A stretch of 64,000 nt of DNA, from the NCBI GenBank assembly GCA_913055785.1, contig CAJXLJ010000011.1, forward strand, positions 1-64,000, written 5' to 3'. Of this stretch, positions 27,252 to 36,221 are shown one piece after another. The notes below the pieces were generated by a model. The model ran no database searches. It had not been told where the DNA came from and worked only from the letters and a program-made list of their open reading frames with translations. This stretch comes from an uncultured Parvularculaceae bacterium (GTDB taxonomy: Bacteria; Pseudomonadota; Alphaproteobacteria; Caulobacterales; Parvularculaceae). Numbering within the stretch: position 1 is the stretch's first letter; every line of letters starts with the position of its first letter. Both the position numbers and the translations under genes were made by a program.

Positions 27252-29936
27252 TCACTTTTCCGTCAGGCTTGATTGCGCTGCAGCAAGACGCGCGATTGGC
27301 GTGCGGTATGGCGAGCAGGACACATAATCGAGCCCGACACGCTCGACGAAACGGATCGAATCCGGGTCGCCCCCATGCTCGCCGCAAATACCGAGCTTGA
27401 TCCCGGGCCGCGTTTTTCGGCCCTTTTCCGCAGCGATCCGGATCAGTTCGCCGACGCCTTTTTCATCGATGGAGACGAAAGGATCGCGCTCGAAAATCCG
27501 CTGGCGCATATAGTCCGGCAGGAAGGACGCGCTGTCGTCGCGGCTGAGCCCGAAGGTCGTCTGGGTGAGGTCATTGGTGCCGAACGAGAAGAACGCCGCT
27601 TCTTCGGCGATTTCATCGGCGGTGAGCGCGGCGCGCGGCAGTTCGATCATCGTGCCGACGAGATAATCGATCTCAACACCCGTTTCCTGAACCACTTTCG
27701 CCGCGACTGAATCGACACGCTTTTTGATGAACGCCAGCTCTTCCTTCTTCGCAACCAGCGGGATCATGATTTCCGGCGTAACCTTTTCGCCGCTTTCCTT
27801 CGCAACGTTGCAGGCCGCCTCCATGATGGCGCGCACCTGCATCTCGTAAATCTCCGGATAGGAAACGCCGAGCCGGCAGCCGCGATGACCGAGCATCGGA
27901 TTGAACTCATGCAGTTTCGAGGCGCGCTCTTTCAGCTTGCCGGCGTCCATGCCCGAAGCTTTCGCCACTTCGCCGATTTCTTCATCCGAATGCGGAAGGA
28001 ATTCATGGAGCGGCGGATCGAGCAGACGCACTGTCACCGGCAGCCCCTTCATCACATGGAAAAGCTCCTCGAAATCGCCGCGCTGCATCGGCAGGAGCTT
28101 GTCGAGCGCGGCGCGGCGGCCGCGTTCGTCTTCGGCGAGAATCATCTCACGCACCGCGATGATGCGGTCCGCGTCGAAGAACATATGTTCGGTGCGGCAA
28201 AGGCCGATGCCTTCGGCGCCGAAATCGCGCGCAACCTGCGCGTCATGAGGGGTTTCAGCATTGGCGCGCACTTTCATGCGCCGCTTTGAGTCAGCCCAGC
28301 CCATCAGTTTGCCGAAGTCGCCGGAAAGCTCCGGCTGAACCGTCGCGACAGCGCCGAGGAAAACCTTGCCGTCGGCGCCGTCGACCGTAATCACGTCGCC
28401 TTTCTTGACGGTGCGTCCGCCGGCGGTGAAATGCGCGCCGTCCTTGTCGATCTTGAGCTCGCCCGCGCCGCAGACGCATGGCCGGCCCATGCCGCGCGCC
28501 ACCACGGCCGCATGACTAGTCATGCCGCCGCGGGCGGTGACGATCGCCTGTGCCGCATGCATGCCGTGAATATCTTCAGGGCTCGTCTCGACGCGCACGA
28601 GGATGACCTTGCGGCCGTCCTGCGCCAGCCGTTCGGCTTCGTCGGAGTTGAACACAACTTCACCTGAAGCCGCGCCCGGCGAAGCAGGCAGCCCGGTAAG
28701 AACAAGATCGCGGGGCGCATCGGGGTCAAGCGACGGGTGCAGAAGCTGGTCGAGTGAATGCGCATCGACACGGCCGATCGCCTCTTCCTCGTCGATCAGC
28801 TTTTCCTCGCACAGATCGACGGCGATCTTCAGCGCCGCTTTCGCCGTACGTTTGCCGTTGCGGGTCTGCAGCATCCAGAGCTTCTTGTCCTGGATCGTAA
28901 ATTCGATGTCCTGCATGTCGCGGTAATGGTTTTCGAGATTGTCGAAGACCGCAATAAGTTCGGCGTAGGCTTCCGGCATCGCCTCCTCAAGAGACGGTTC
29001 GGTCTCGCCCATCGCTTCCCTGGCGCGCTTCGTCAGCGGCTGCGGCGTGCGGATCCCGGCGACGACATCCTCGCCCTGCGCATTGATCAGGAACTCGCCG
29101 TAATATTCGTTCTCGCCGGTGGAAGGATCGCGGGTGAACGCGACGCCGGTCGCCGACGTATCGCCCATATTGCCGAACACCATCGCCTGAACGTTGACCG
29201 CCGTACCCCAGCTTGCGGGAATATTGTGCAGCCGGCGATAGGTTTCCGCGCGGTCATTGCCCCATGATCCGAACACCGCGCCGATGGCGCCCCAGAGCTG
29301 TTCTTTCGGGTCTTGCGGAAACGGCTTGCCGAGCGCCGTCTCGACCGCTTTCTTGTAGCCGTCGATCACTTTCTTCCAGTCGGCGGCGGAAAGCTCCGTG
29401 TCGAGGAAATAGTCCTGCTCTTCCTTGAAGGTTTCGAGAATGTCTTCGAACTCGTGATGATCGACGCCAAGAACCACATCCGAATACATCTGGATGAAGC
29501 GGCGATAGCTGTCATAGGCGAAGCGCTCGTCGCCCGAGAGCGCCGCAAGACCGCTCACCGTTTCGTCGTTAAGGCCGAGATTCAAGACCGTATCCATCAT
29601 GCCCGGCATCGAGGCGCGCGCGCCGGAGCGAACCGACACCAAAAGCGGCTTTCCGGCGTCGCCGAACACGCGGTCGACGGCGCCGCCGACTTTCGCAAGC
29701 GCGGCTTCGACCTCGGCTTCGAGCCCCGCCGGATAGGTGCGGCCGTTCTCATAGTAATAGGTGCAGACATCGGTGGTGATGGTCAGCCCCGGCGGCACCG
29801 GCAGGCCGAGGCTCGCCATCTCCGCGAGATTGGCGCCCTTGCCGCCGAGCAGGTTCTTCATCGATGCGTCGCCGTCCGCGCCGCCGTCTCCGAAGCTGTA
29901 AACCCATTTATCCGTCTGGTTTTTGTCCTGACCCAT
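27252..29936 (-). CDS. ppdK: Pyruvate, phosphate dikinase
   Basis: The 894-residue enzyme interconverts pyruvate + ATP + Pi with PEP + AMP + PPi. In order: the ATP-grasp domain (SMKNLLGGKGANLAEMASLG; SVRSGARASMPGMMDTVLNLG), the phosphohistidine domain with GGMTSHAAVVARGMGRP near residue 460, and the PEP/pyruvate TIM barrel (GIGLCRTEHMF, GHRGCRLG, SFGTNDLTQTTFG, GICGEHGGDP) with the catalytic Cys in GICGEH. The start MGQDKNQTDKW is the family start; an upstream open frame to 30125 reads through the leader hairpin and is not credible. It may supply PEP for gluconeogenesis. Confidence 0.97.
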   Translation of the reverse strand: MGQDKNQTDKWVYSFGDGGADGDASMKNLLGGKGANLAEMASLGLPVPPGLTITTDVCTYYYENGRTYPAGLEAEVEAALAKVGGAVDRVFGDAGKPLLVSVRSGARASMPGMMDTVLNLGLNDETVSGLAALSGDERFAYDSYRRFIQMYSDVVLGVDHHEFEDILETFKEEQDYFLDTELSAADWKKVIDGYKKAVETALGKPFPQDPKEQLWGAIGAVFGSWGNDRAETYRRLHNIPASWGTAVNVQAMVFGNMGDTSATGVAFTRDPSTGENEYYGEFLINAQGEDVVAGIRTPQPLTKRAREAMGETEPSLEEAMPEAYAELIAVFDNLENHYRDMQDIEFTIQDKKLWMLQTRNGKRTAKAALKIAVDLCEEKLIDEEEAIGRVDAHSLDQLLHPSLDPDAPRDLVLTGLPASPGAASGEVVFNSDEAERLAQDGRKVILVRVETSPEDIHGMHAAQAIVTARGGMTSHAAVVARGMGRPCVCGAGELKIDKDGAHFTAGGRTVKKGDVITVDGADGKVFLGAVATVQPELSGDFGKLMGWADSKRRMKVRANAETPHDAQVARDFGAEGIGLCRTEHMFFDADRIIAVREMILAEDERGRRAALDKLLPMQRGDFEELFHVMKGLPVTVRLLDPPLHEFLPHSDEEIGEVAKASGMDAGKLKERASKLHEFNPMLGHRGCRLGVSYPEIYEMQVRAIMEAACNVAKESGEKVTPEIMIPLVAKKEELAFIKKRVDSVAAKVVQETGVEIDYLVGTMIELPRAALTADEIAEEAAFFSFGTNDLTQTTFGLSRDDSASFLPDYMRQRIFERDPFVSIDEKGVGELIRIAAEKGRKTRPGIKLGICGEHGGDPDSIRFVERVGLDYVSCSPYRTPIARLAAAQSSLTEK

Positions 29937-30066
29937 CGAAATCGTCCAAACCCTTGTGTCCGTTCGCGCCTGCAATAGGGCGCCCGGCGGCGCGATCCAA
30001 GCCGGAATTTGCCGCACGAGGCGCGCCTTCGACAGGCGACGAAGCCAGTATAGGGGCGCCGAAAAA

Positions 30067-30090
30067 GGGGGTGGATAGTTATCCACCCCC
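30067..30090 (-). terminator. Strong leader hairpin with T run upstream of ppdK
   Basis: A perfect 11+2+11 inverted repeat (GGGGGTGGATA / TATCCACCCCC) is followed on the minus strand by TTTTTC, the form of an intrinsic terminator. It points towards ppdK and lies 131 bases before its start, so it could be a transcription attenuator in the ppdK leader, or stop antisense transcription from the divergent gene. It could equally be an operator dyad in the shared promoter region. Confidence 0.55.
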
Positions 30091-30151
30091 TGAATTTCCG
30101 TGTTACCATGAAAGGGGGCCTGCATGCGGCGCGCGAGACTAGAGGGGTGAC

Positions 30152-31645
30152 ATGGGGCGGCGAGACGGCGGAATTACCCGCAGACACAATGCTTTACGCG
30201 TTTTTCCGTTGACTTTGGGACTATACGCCGCCGCGCCGCCGGCGGTCGCCTCAGGGGGCCCCTTGAATGAGGGCGGTATCTTTTCGGCGGCGACGCTTGG
30301 GGCAGCCGCCGTGCTGCTCGTCATGGGGCTGGTCGTCGCCGCGATTCTCACCTCCGGCCGGCTCAGGACGTCCTCGCTTTTCAACCGCCTCTTCATCGTG
30401 GTCGCAGTCGCCGCCGGGTTCTTCAGCGCAGTGAGTTCGGCGATCGGCTTCAGCCTTATCACCTCGCAGGAGTCCGACGATTTCTTCCGGAACTCCGCCC
30501 TGCCCCCGGCCTTCGGCGTCTTCGTTTTCTTCCTGGCGGTGGCGATCTGGGTCGGCGGCGCGGAGTTCGTGCGTCACCGCGACTGGTTCCGCGGGATCGG
30601 CGGCGGCTTCATCGCCGATATGGCGTTCTTCGTGGAGCGCTGCCTCAAACTCTTCATCGTCATTCCGTTTCTCGCGATCATTCTGTTCTTCGTGTCCACA
30701 TGGACGACCGTTGTCGGGATCGGCGGCGTCGACGCCGTGCGCCACACCTATGAGTTCGAGATCGACCGGCTGCAGGCGGAATGCGCCGGCATCACGGCCT
30801 ATCGCCAGCGCGACTTCCTTTTTCTCGAAGACCTTCGGCTTTCGGTGAACGACATCACCCGCGTCGCGACGAGCGAACGCGAAGGCGGCGCGCAATCCGG
30901 CGCGGCGGGCGCGGGCGCCGTCACCGATTATTTCAACGGGCTCGCCGACTGGTATCGCGGCCTTGAGGAAAGCGTCGCGGCGATCATCGAGGCGCCGGAT
31001 CCTTCCGGCGCCGACCCTTACGATCCTGAAATCTGCGCTGCGAATGTCGATGCGTTGAAACGCCATCTCAGCAGCAACGCTTTTGAAAATTACGACCGCT
31101 GGGCGCGGGAGTTCGAAACACAATTTAACGATTTCGTCAGCGTCCTCAATCGCTGGCGCCATGACCGGCGCATCGAACGCCTGCTCGACCAGCAGCTTGC
31201 AAATTTCGCCCGCGCCAATCCGAAGCCCGTCGCAAGCCGCATCACGGCGGCGCAAAGCCAGGCCATCGACCGCTACGCCGAAGATGTCGAAAGCGCGCTG
31301 AAGACTCTCATCCGCAAGCAGAAACTGGCGAAACCGCCGATCCCGTTGAAATCCGCCGCCGAACTTTCCCCGGCGCGCGGGCTCGACATTTTCAGGACAT
31401 GGCTGAAGCCCCCCGAAGAACCGGAAGAGCCCGAAAAAGTCTCGCGCACGCAATCGGTCGTCGCCAATGAATTCGTGCCGGGCCTCTCGACCATCACGCC
31501 TCGCGACGCAGTACTCAAAAACGCGAACATCTTCTCGGACATCTGGGCGCTCGCCCTCTCCTGGGATTACGCGCCCTATATCCTGATGTTCGCCTTCCTG
31601 TTCTTCCCGAGCGCAGAACGCTCGGCGCGGTATAAGGACGAATAG
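30152..31645 (+). CDS. Multi-pass membrane protein of unknown function
   Basis: The 497-residue protein starts after GAGGGG, seven bases from ATG. Its N-terminal half has a possible signal/TM (LTLGLYAAAPPAVASG), then TM helices near 45-70, 85-110, 125-145 and 170-195. A central soluble part (about 200-420) is helical with TYEFEIDRLQAECAG and charged segments, including a Pro/Glu stretch (KPPEEPEEPEK). A last TM lies near the C-terminus (YAPYILMFAFLFF). No family was recognised. It is divergent from ppdK and convergent with glyS. Confidence 0.75.
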   Translation: MGRRDGGITRRHNALRVFPLTLGLYAAAPPAVASGGPLNEGGIFSAATLGAAAVLLVMGLVVAAILTSGRLRTSSLFNRLFIVVAVAAGFFSAVSSAIGFSLITSQESDDFFRNSALPPAFGVFVFFLAVAIWVGGAEFVRHRDWFRGIGGGFIADMAFFVERCLKLFIVIPFLAIILFFVSTWTTVVGIGGVDAVRHTYEFEIDRLQAECAGITAYRQRDFLFLEDLRLSVNDITRVATSEREGGAQSGAAGAGAVTDYFNGLADWYRGLEESVAAIIEAPDPSGADPYDPEICAANVDALKRHLSSNAFENYDRWAREFETQFNDFVSVLNRWRHDRRIERLLDQQLANFARANPKPVASRITAAQSQAIDRYAEDVESALKTLIRKQKLAKPPIPLKSAAELSPARGLDIFRTWLKPPEEPEEPEKVSRTQSVVANEFVPGLSTITPRDAVLKNANIFSDIWALALSWDYAPYILMFAFLFFPSAERSARYKDE

Positions 31646-31651
31646 AGCAAC

Positions 31652-31738
31652 CCCGCTCATCCCGGCGAAGGCCGGGACCTGGCGAAACGAGCCGTTCCTA
31701 TTGCGTCATGAGATTCCGGCTTTCGCCGGAATGAGCGG
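31652..31738. repeat. Palindromic intergenic repeat between convergent genes
   Basis: Two hairpins, CCCGGC-GAAG-GCCGGG and ATTCCGGC-TTTC-GCCGGAAT, are enclosed by outer arms CCGCTCAT / ATGAGCGG, followed by CTTTTT. The form is that of a REP/BIME-like dispersed repeat common in proteobacterial intergenic DNA, and it can also act as a terminator for the plus-strand gene. Confidence 0.6.
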
Positions 31739-31742
31739 CTTT

Positions 31743-34052
31743 TTAGCCCTCTAATTTCGAGAAATCCGCCACTTTCGCCGTGGCTGCGCGGAAGCGCGCC
31801 AGCAACGACAGGCGGTTGGCGCGAAGTTTGGCGTCATCGGCGTTGACCGTGACTTTTTCGAAGAACGCATCGAGCGGCGCACGCAAGCTCGCAAGCGCCG
31901 ACATCGCCGCTTCGAAATCTTCGTCAGCGACGGCTTTTTCAGCTTTGGTCTCCGCCGTTTCAAGCGCGGCGAACAGCGCCTTTTCTTCAGCGTCTTTCAG
32001 CAGGTCTTTTTTGACCGCGGAAGGATCGGCGGGCGAACCGTCTTTCTTCTCTTCCGCCTTCAGGATATTCGCCGCACGCTTATACGCCGCCGCGAGATTC
32101 TCGCCGTCATCGGTTTCGAGGAACGCTTCGAGCGCTTCGAGCTTGCGGACGATCAGAACGAGATCGTCAGCAGAGTTTCCATCTGCATCGATCAGCACCG
32201 CATCTATGGCGTCGTAACGATGGCCCTTGTCTTTAAGATAAACTTTCAGCCGGTCGTGGAAGAACAGCAAAACGTTTTTGGAAAACGTATCTTTGCTGTC
32301 ATAAGAAATGGACTCAATTAATGTAATTGGATCGCGCCAATCATCTTTAGGATCAGCAGACCACAAACTGTTAGAGCGCCACTTTTCTAAGACGTGCTCA
32401 CGGCCATAAAACACGGGCTTTGGACGTGTACTTGCATCATCAGGATGACGTCCATAAAAAACATGGGTCTTATAAGGGCCAACTTCTCCCTCTTCAAAAA
32501 CTTGAAACCCAATAATCTCGGCTTGAGCTAAAGTCACCACCAATTCTTCTAAGGCATCCCTACTCAATCGCGTCAAACTCAGCCGGCTTTGACTCTCAAG
32601 CGTCATCCTGATCACACCTAACGCCGCGCGCCTTAACGCAAACGGATCGCTGGAGCCGGTCGGCTTCTTGTCGATCGCCCAGAAGGCGGTAAGCGTGTCG
32701 ATTTTGTCTGCGAGCGCGACAGCGACGGAGACCGGCGCTGTCGGGACTTCGTCGTCCTGGCCGGCGGGCTTGTAATGGTCGCGAATGGCGTCGGCGACGG
32801 CCTCTTTTTCACCTTGGGCGAGCGCGTAATAACGGCCCATAACCCCTTGAAGTTCAGGGAACTCATAGACCATCCCCGTAACGAGATCGGCCTTGGCCAG
32901 CATCGCCGCCCGCTCGGCGAGGTCCGGGTCCGCGCCTACCGCCGGGGCGATCTCTTTGGCAAGCGCCGCGACCCGCCGCGCCTTGTCGCCGACTGACCCA
33001 AGCCCTTCGAAGAAGGTCACCTTGTCGAGGTCGTCGATGCGATCCGCGAGCGGCGTCTTGAGGTCCTGATTATAAAGATACCAGCCGTCCGAAAGGCGCG
33101 CGGTGAGCACGCGTTCATAGCCCGTACGCATCGCCTTACCGCCGTCAGGCGCTTCGATATTCGCAACGCAAACAAAGCGGTTGGCGAGACGGCCCGTCTT
33201 CGGAGCGCGCACTGAAAAATATTTCTGGTGGCCGCGCATGGAGGCGGTCAGCACTTCGTCAGGGAGCGCCAGAAACTTTTCGTCGAACGATCCCATCATC
33301 GCGATCGGCCATTCGGCGAGCCCCGCAACCTCGTTCAACAGTCCGCCATCTTCGACGAGTTCAAATCCTTGCGCCTTGCACAAGGTCGCCGCATCCGCCG
33401 CGATCATTTCCTTGCGCTCTTCGGCGTCGAGAATGACTTTCGCACCCCGAAGCTTCGCGGCGTAGTCGTCGAAGTTGCGCGTCTGGATTTCCGCCGGCGC
33501 CATGAAGCGATGACCGTGCGTTTTGTCGCCGGAAGAAACGCCGTCGATCTCGAACGGCACGACTTCATTGTCGAACACGCACAACACGGAATGGAGCGGG
33601 CGCACCCATTTCATATCGCCGTCGCCCCACCGCATCGACTTCGGCCATGAAAAGCCGCGCACGATCTCGGGAACGAACCCGGCGATCAGGCCGGCGGTGT
33701 CTCTACCTTTCTGGTCGATCACCGCGACATAGAACTCGCCCTTCTTGTCCGTGCGGGTCTCGCACTGATCGAGCGAGGAAAGCCCCGCCGATTTGAGGAA
33801 CCCCTCGACCGCCTTTTCCGGCGCGCCGACCCGGGGGCCCTTCTTCTCTTCGCGCCGGTCCGGCTGGCGGACGGGCAGCCCTGTCGCCACCGCCGTCAGC
33901 CGCCGGGGCGTGGCGAAAGCCTTCACCCCCTCGGGCATGAAACCGGCGTCCAGAAGCGCCTTGTTCACCGCGCGCTCAAGGTCCGCGGCGGCTTTGGCTT
34001 GCATCCGCGCGGGAATTTCCTCGGAGAAGAGTTCGATCAGGAGCTCAGGCAT
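31743..34052 (-). CDS. glyS: Glycine--tRNA ligase beta subunit with internal insertion
   Basis: The 769-residue beta subunit of the alpha2-beta2 enzyme has the expected LLIELFSEEIPARMQ start, FSWPKSMRWGDG, VLTASMRGHQKYFSV, the HD-like KADLVTGMVYEFPELQG, and the DPFALRRAALGVIR to FFHDRLKVYLKDKG anticodon-binding part. It is about 80 residues longer than usual. The extra length sits at residues 484-594 (around 32271-32603), a stretch with visibly more A/T (for example NSLWSADPKDDWRDP). The frame is intact. The alpha subunit gene lies 6 kb away. Confidence 0.96.
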   Translation of the reverse strand: MPELLIELFSEEIPARMQAKAAADLERAVNKALLDAGFMPEGVKAFATPRRLTAVATGLPVRQPDRREEKKGPRVGAPEKAVEGFLKSAGLSSLDQCETRTDKKGEFYVAVIDQKGRDTAGLIAGFVPEIVRGFSWPKSMRWGDGDMKWVRPLHSVLCVFDNEVVPFEIDGVSSGDKTHGHRFMAPAEIQTRNFDDYAAKLRGAKVILDAEERKEMIAADAATLCKAQGFELVEDGGLLNEVAGLAEWPIAMMGSFDEKFLALPDEVLTASMRGHQKYFSVRAPKTGRLANRFVCVANIEAPDGGKAMRTGYERVLTARLSDGWYLYNQDLKTPLADRIDDLDKVTFFEGLGSVGDKARRVAALAKEIAPAVGADPDLAERAAMLAKADLVTGMVYEFPELQGVMGRYYALAQGEKEAVADAIRDHYKPAGQDDEVPTAPVSVAVALADKIDTLTAFWAIDKKPTGSSDPFALRRAALGVIRMTLESQSRLSLTRLSRDALEELVVTLAQAEIIGFQVFEEGEVGPYKTHVFYGRHPDDASTRPKPVFYGREHVLEKWRSNSLWSADPKDDWRDPITLIESISYDSKDTFSKNVLLFFHDRLKVYLKDKGHRYDAIDAVLIDADGNSADDLVLIVRKLEALEAFLETDDGENLAAAYKRAANILKAEEKKDGSPADPSAVKKDLLKDAEEKALFAALETAETKAEKAVADEDFEAAMSALASLRAPLDAFFEKVTVNADDAKLRANRLSLLARFRAATAKVADFSKLEG

Positions 34053-34191
34053 GGGGCCGGGTTCTAGGGGGCGTTCACCGGCCTTGCAATAGCGATCCCC
34101 GGCCCGGCGTTTCTATCGTTAACTTCGGACGGCGGTTGAACTCCTGGACCGGTTGCGGCCATGATGACGGCTGAGCTTGGCGGGGGCGACC

Positions 34192-34857
34192 TTGAACAAA
34201 CCTTGGCATTATTTTCTCGGCGAGGGCTTCCTCATCGTCTTCTCGATCCTCCTCGCACTCGGGGTTAACGAATGGCGGCAGCGTTCCGGCCAATACGCCG
34301 AGGAGCAGAAAGCCGTCGCCGACATCGCCGTCGAACTCCTGGAAAACCAGAAGCTCCTCGAAGGCGTCCCGGATTATCACCGGGCTGTCGCCGCCGATCT
34401 TAACAAGGCCGTGCGCGCGTTGAGCAACCCGGAGGCGGAAGAGACGCGCACGCCGATCGAAATTTTCATGGGTCTCGAAAGTCTGCAGCCCACCGTGATC
34501 ATCAAGCAGGGCCCGCAAGATGTTTCGTGGCAAACAGCGAAGGACCGCGGCGTCGTGGCGCGCTTTGAGTACGACACGGCGAAAACCCTGTCTCTGACCT
34601 ATGACGCCCTGCTTCCCGGTATCAATGATCTTTACGAAGAGATTTCCCGCTCTCTCATTCGCTACGAGATGTACAAGGCCGAGGATCAGGCCGCCGCGCT
34701 CGGCCCTCTGGTCGCGCTGTTCTTCGAACTGTCGGCGCGGGAGAGCGTCCTGATCTCGCAACTCGATAAAAGCCTGGCGGAATTACGCGAGGATTATCCG
34801 AAGTCAGCGAAGAAAGCCGCCCCTAGCCCGTCATCCGGCGAACCTGAACCGCATTGA
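34192..34857 (+). CDS. Single-span membrane protein of unknown function
   Basis: The 221-residue protein opens NKPWHYFLGEGFLIVFSILLALGVNEW, a short cytoplasmic tail and one TM segment, followed by a long alpha-helical, charged periplasmic region (EEQKAVADIAVELLENQKLL...). This is the form of a small family of alphaproteobacterial proteins (DUF6090-like); I am not sure of the family. No ATG start is in frame; the TTG at 34192 has GGGGG five bases upstream, and TTG 34177 is an alternative. It overlaps the convergent thioesterase gene by 35 bases. Confidence 0.65.
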   Translation: MNKPWHYFLGEGFLIVFSILLALGVNEWRQRSGQYAEEQKAVADIAVELLENQKLLEGVPDYHRAVAADLNKAVRALSNPEAEETRTPIEIFMGLESLQPTVIIKQGPQDVSWQTAKDRGVVARFEYDTAKTLSLTYDALLPGINDLYEEISRSLIRYEMYKAEDQAAALGPLVALFFELSARESVLISQLDKSLAELREDYPKSAKKAAPSPSSGEPEPH

Positions 34858-35269
34858 TGCGCACGGCGAGCTTGTCGTCAGCGTTGTAAAGATCGGCCTC
34901 AACGTGAATGAGGTTTTTCGACGCGTTGGTGATGCGCCCGTCGATCATCGCGCTCGGCGCCGTCAGCGGCCGGAAGAAATTGGTCTCGAGCCTCGACGTG
35001 CGGAACCGTTCGCGGCTGTCGGCGAGCACGGTCATCGCCGCAAGCCCGGCCACATGGTCGGCGACCGAAGCGATATGCCCGCCGAACATCACGCCATCCG
35101 GCATCAGGAAACGGTCGTCGATATCCCAGCGCATTTTGATGGCGCCCCATTCCCAGTGTTCGAGGATCAGGGTCCCGAGCTTTTCCTCCGCCCATTCGTT
35201 GAAGCGCGAGCCGCCGGCCTTGTAGCCGTTGAGGATGTCGGTGTGGCGTTCGGATGTAGTGCGGGTCAT
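34823..35269 (-). CDS. PaaI-type hotdog thioesterase
   Basis: The 148-residue protein has the hotdog core: DRFLMPDGVMFGGHIASVADHVAGLAAM (the G-G-H-x(3)-A-D helix of the family), then RFRTSRLETNFFRPL and NLIHVEADLYNADDKLAVRINAV. PaaI-like enzymes hydrolyse acyl-CoA thioesters; the usual Asn/Asp of the active site could be D in VADH. It is the last gene of the mtgA / ABM / cyclophilin / thioesterase run, three bases after the cyclophilin stop. Substrate unknown. Confidence 0.87.
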   Translation of the reverse strand: MTRTTSERHTDILNGYKAGGSRFNEWAEEKLGTLILEHWEWGAIKMRWDIDDRFLMPDGVMFGGHIASVADHVAGLAAMTVLADSRERFRTSRLETNFFRPLTAPSAMIDGRITNASKNLIHVEADLYNADDKLAVRINAVQVRRMTG

Positions 35270-35272
35270 GTT

Positions 35273-35869
35273 CTACCGGCGCGACATGGTGGTGATGATC
35301 ACCGGCTCGGTGAGAAGCTGTCCCTCAAAGCCTTCGCCGTCATCGGTCGGCGCGGCGTTGATGGCGCGAACCACATCGAGCCCCTCGACCACCTGACCGA
35401 ATACGGCGAAGCCCTGCCCGTCGGGATTGCGCTCGCCGCCGAAGTCGAGTTCGGGATTGGCGCCCACGGAAATGAAAAATTCCGACGAAGCGGTGCCCGG
35501 CTCGTTGCGCGCCATGGAGAGAGCGCCGTCGATATGGGAAAGCCCGGTCATCGCCGTCGTTTCATGCGCGATATTCGGAAACGGCGCCTCGAAATCTTCT
35601 TCATGCACCGGCCAGACGCCGCCCTGAATGACTTCGATCATTGGGTCGTTGTCGGGCCGTGTTGTCCGATAAAAGCGCGCGCCGTCATAATGGCCGCCGT
35701 CGACATATTTCAGAAAATTCGCGACCGTCACCGGCGCTTTATCCGGATAAAGCTCGACGACGATCTCGCCCTTGCCGGTTTCCATAGCTACGCGGACAGA
35801 TTTTTCCTGCGGCGAACCGCAGGCGCTCAACACCGTCATCAGAACAAGGGAAATCATGAGTTCACGCAT
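35273..35869 (-). CDS. Cyclophilin-type peptidyl-prolyl isomerase, lipoprotein
   Basis: The 198-residue protein has a lipoprotein signal (MISLVLMTVLSACG, Cys17) and a complete cyclophilin domain: FYRTTRP, VIQGGVWP, GALSMARNEPGTASSEFFISVG (the catalytic-region consensus) and VFGQVVEGLDVVRAI. It should fold periplasmic proteins at the inner or outer membrane face. An AGGA site lies eight bases before ATG. It is third in the mtgA operon with a 14-base gap. Confidence 0.93.
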   Translation of the reverse strand: MRELMISLVLMTVLSACGSPQEKSVRVAMETGKGEIVVELYPDKAPVTVANFLKYVDGGHYDGARFYRTTRPDNDPMIEVIQGGVWPVHEEDFEAPFPNIAHETTAMTGLSHIDGALSMARNEPGTASSEFFISVGANPELDFGGERNPDGQGFAVFGQVVEGLDVVRAINAAPTDDGEGFEGQLLTEPVIITTMSRR

Positions 35870-35883
35870 CGTTTTGATCCTAC

Positions 35884-36207
35884 TCAGCTTAAATCGACCG
35901 GTTCAAGGCCGGAAAACAGATTCTTGGCGCCCGCGACATCGGCGACGGGGATATAATCGCAGACTTCGGCGTAGCGCCCCCACATGGCGAGTACTTGCGG
36001 ATTGGAATGCGCGCTGTCGATCGCTTCCTGCGATTTCCAGCAGAAGACTTCGACGATCGTTCCATCCTTCGCCTTGCCGCAGAGCGACGGGCTGTCGCCG
36101 ACGAGCCCCTCTTCCCGCAGCACCGGCAAGTGTGTTTTCATCAGCTCAAGGAGCTCGACGTCCTTGCCCGGCTTCGGACGGTAACAGGCGATCACCATGT
36201 CGCTCAT
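35884..36207 (-). CDS. Antibiotic-biosynthesis-monooxygenase-like (dimeric alpha-beta barrel) protein
   Basis: The 107-residue protein starts MSDMVIACYRPKPGKDVELLELMKTHLPVLREEGL, the ABM-like pattern of a ferredoxin-like barrel, and continues TIVEVFCWKSQEAIDSAHSNPQVLAMWGRYAEVC. The ribosome site GGAGG is five bases upstream, which decides this start against the longer frame. No catalytic residue can be identified and such proteins have diverse roles. It lies 14 bases after mtgA. Confidence 0.75.
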   Translation of the reverse strand: MSDMVIACYRPKPGKDVELLELMKTHLPVLREEGLVGDSPSLCGKAKDGTIVEVFCWKSQEAIDSAHSNPQVLAMWGRYAEVCDYIPVADVAGAKNLFSGLEPVDLS

Positions 36208-36221
36208 CTTCGCCTCCTGTT

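Noticed and set aside
29937-30125. N-terminal extension of ppdK from 30125
   Set aside because: It would translate through the leader hairpin, and the family start is MGQDKNQTDKW.
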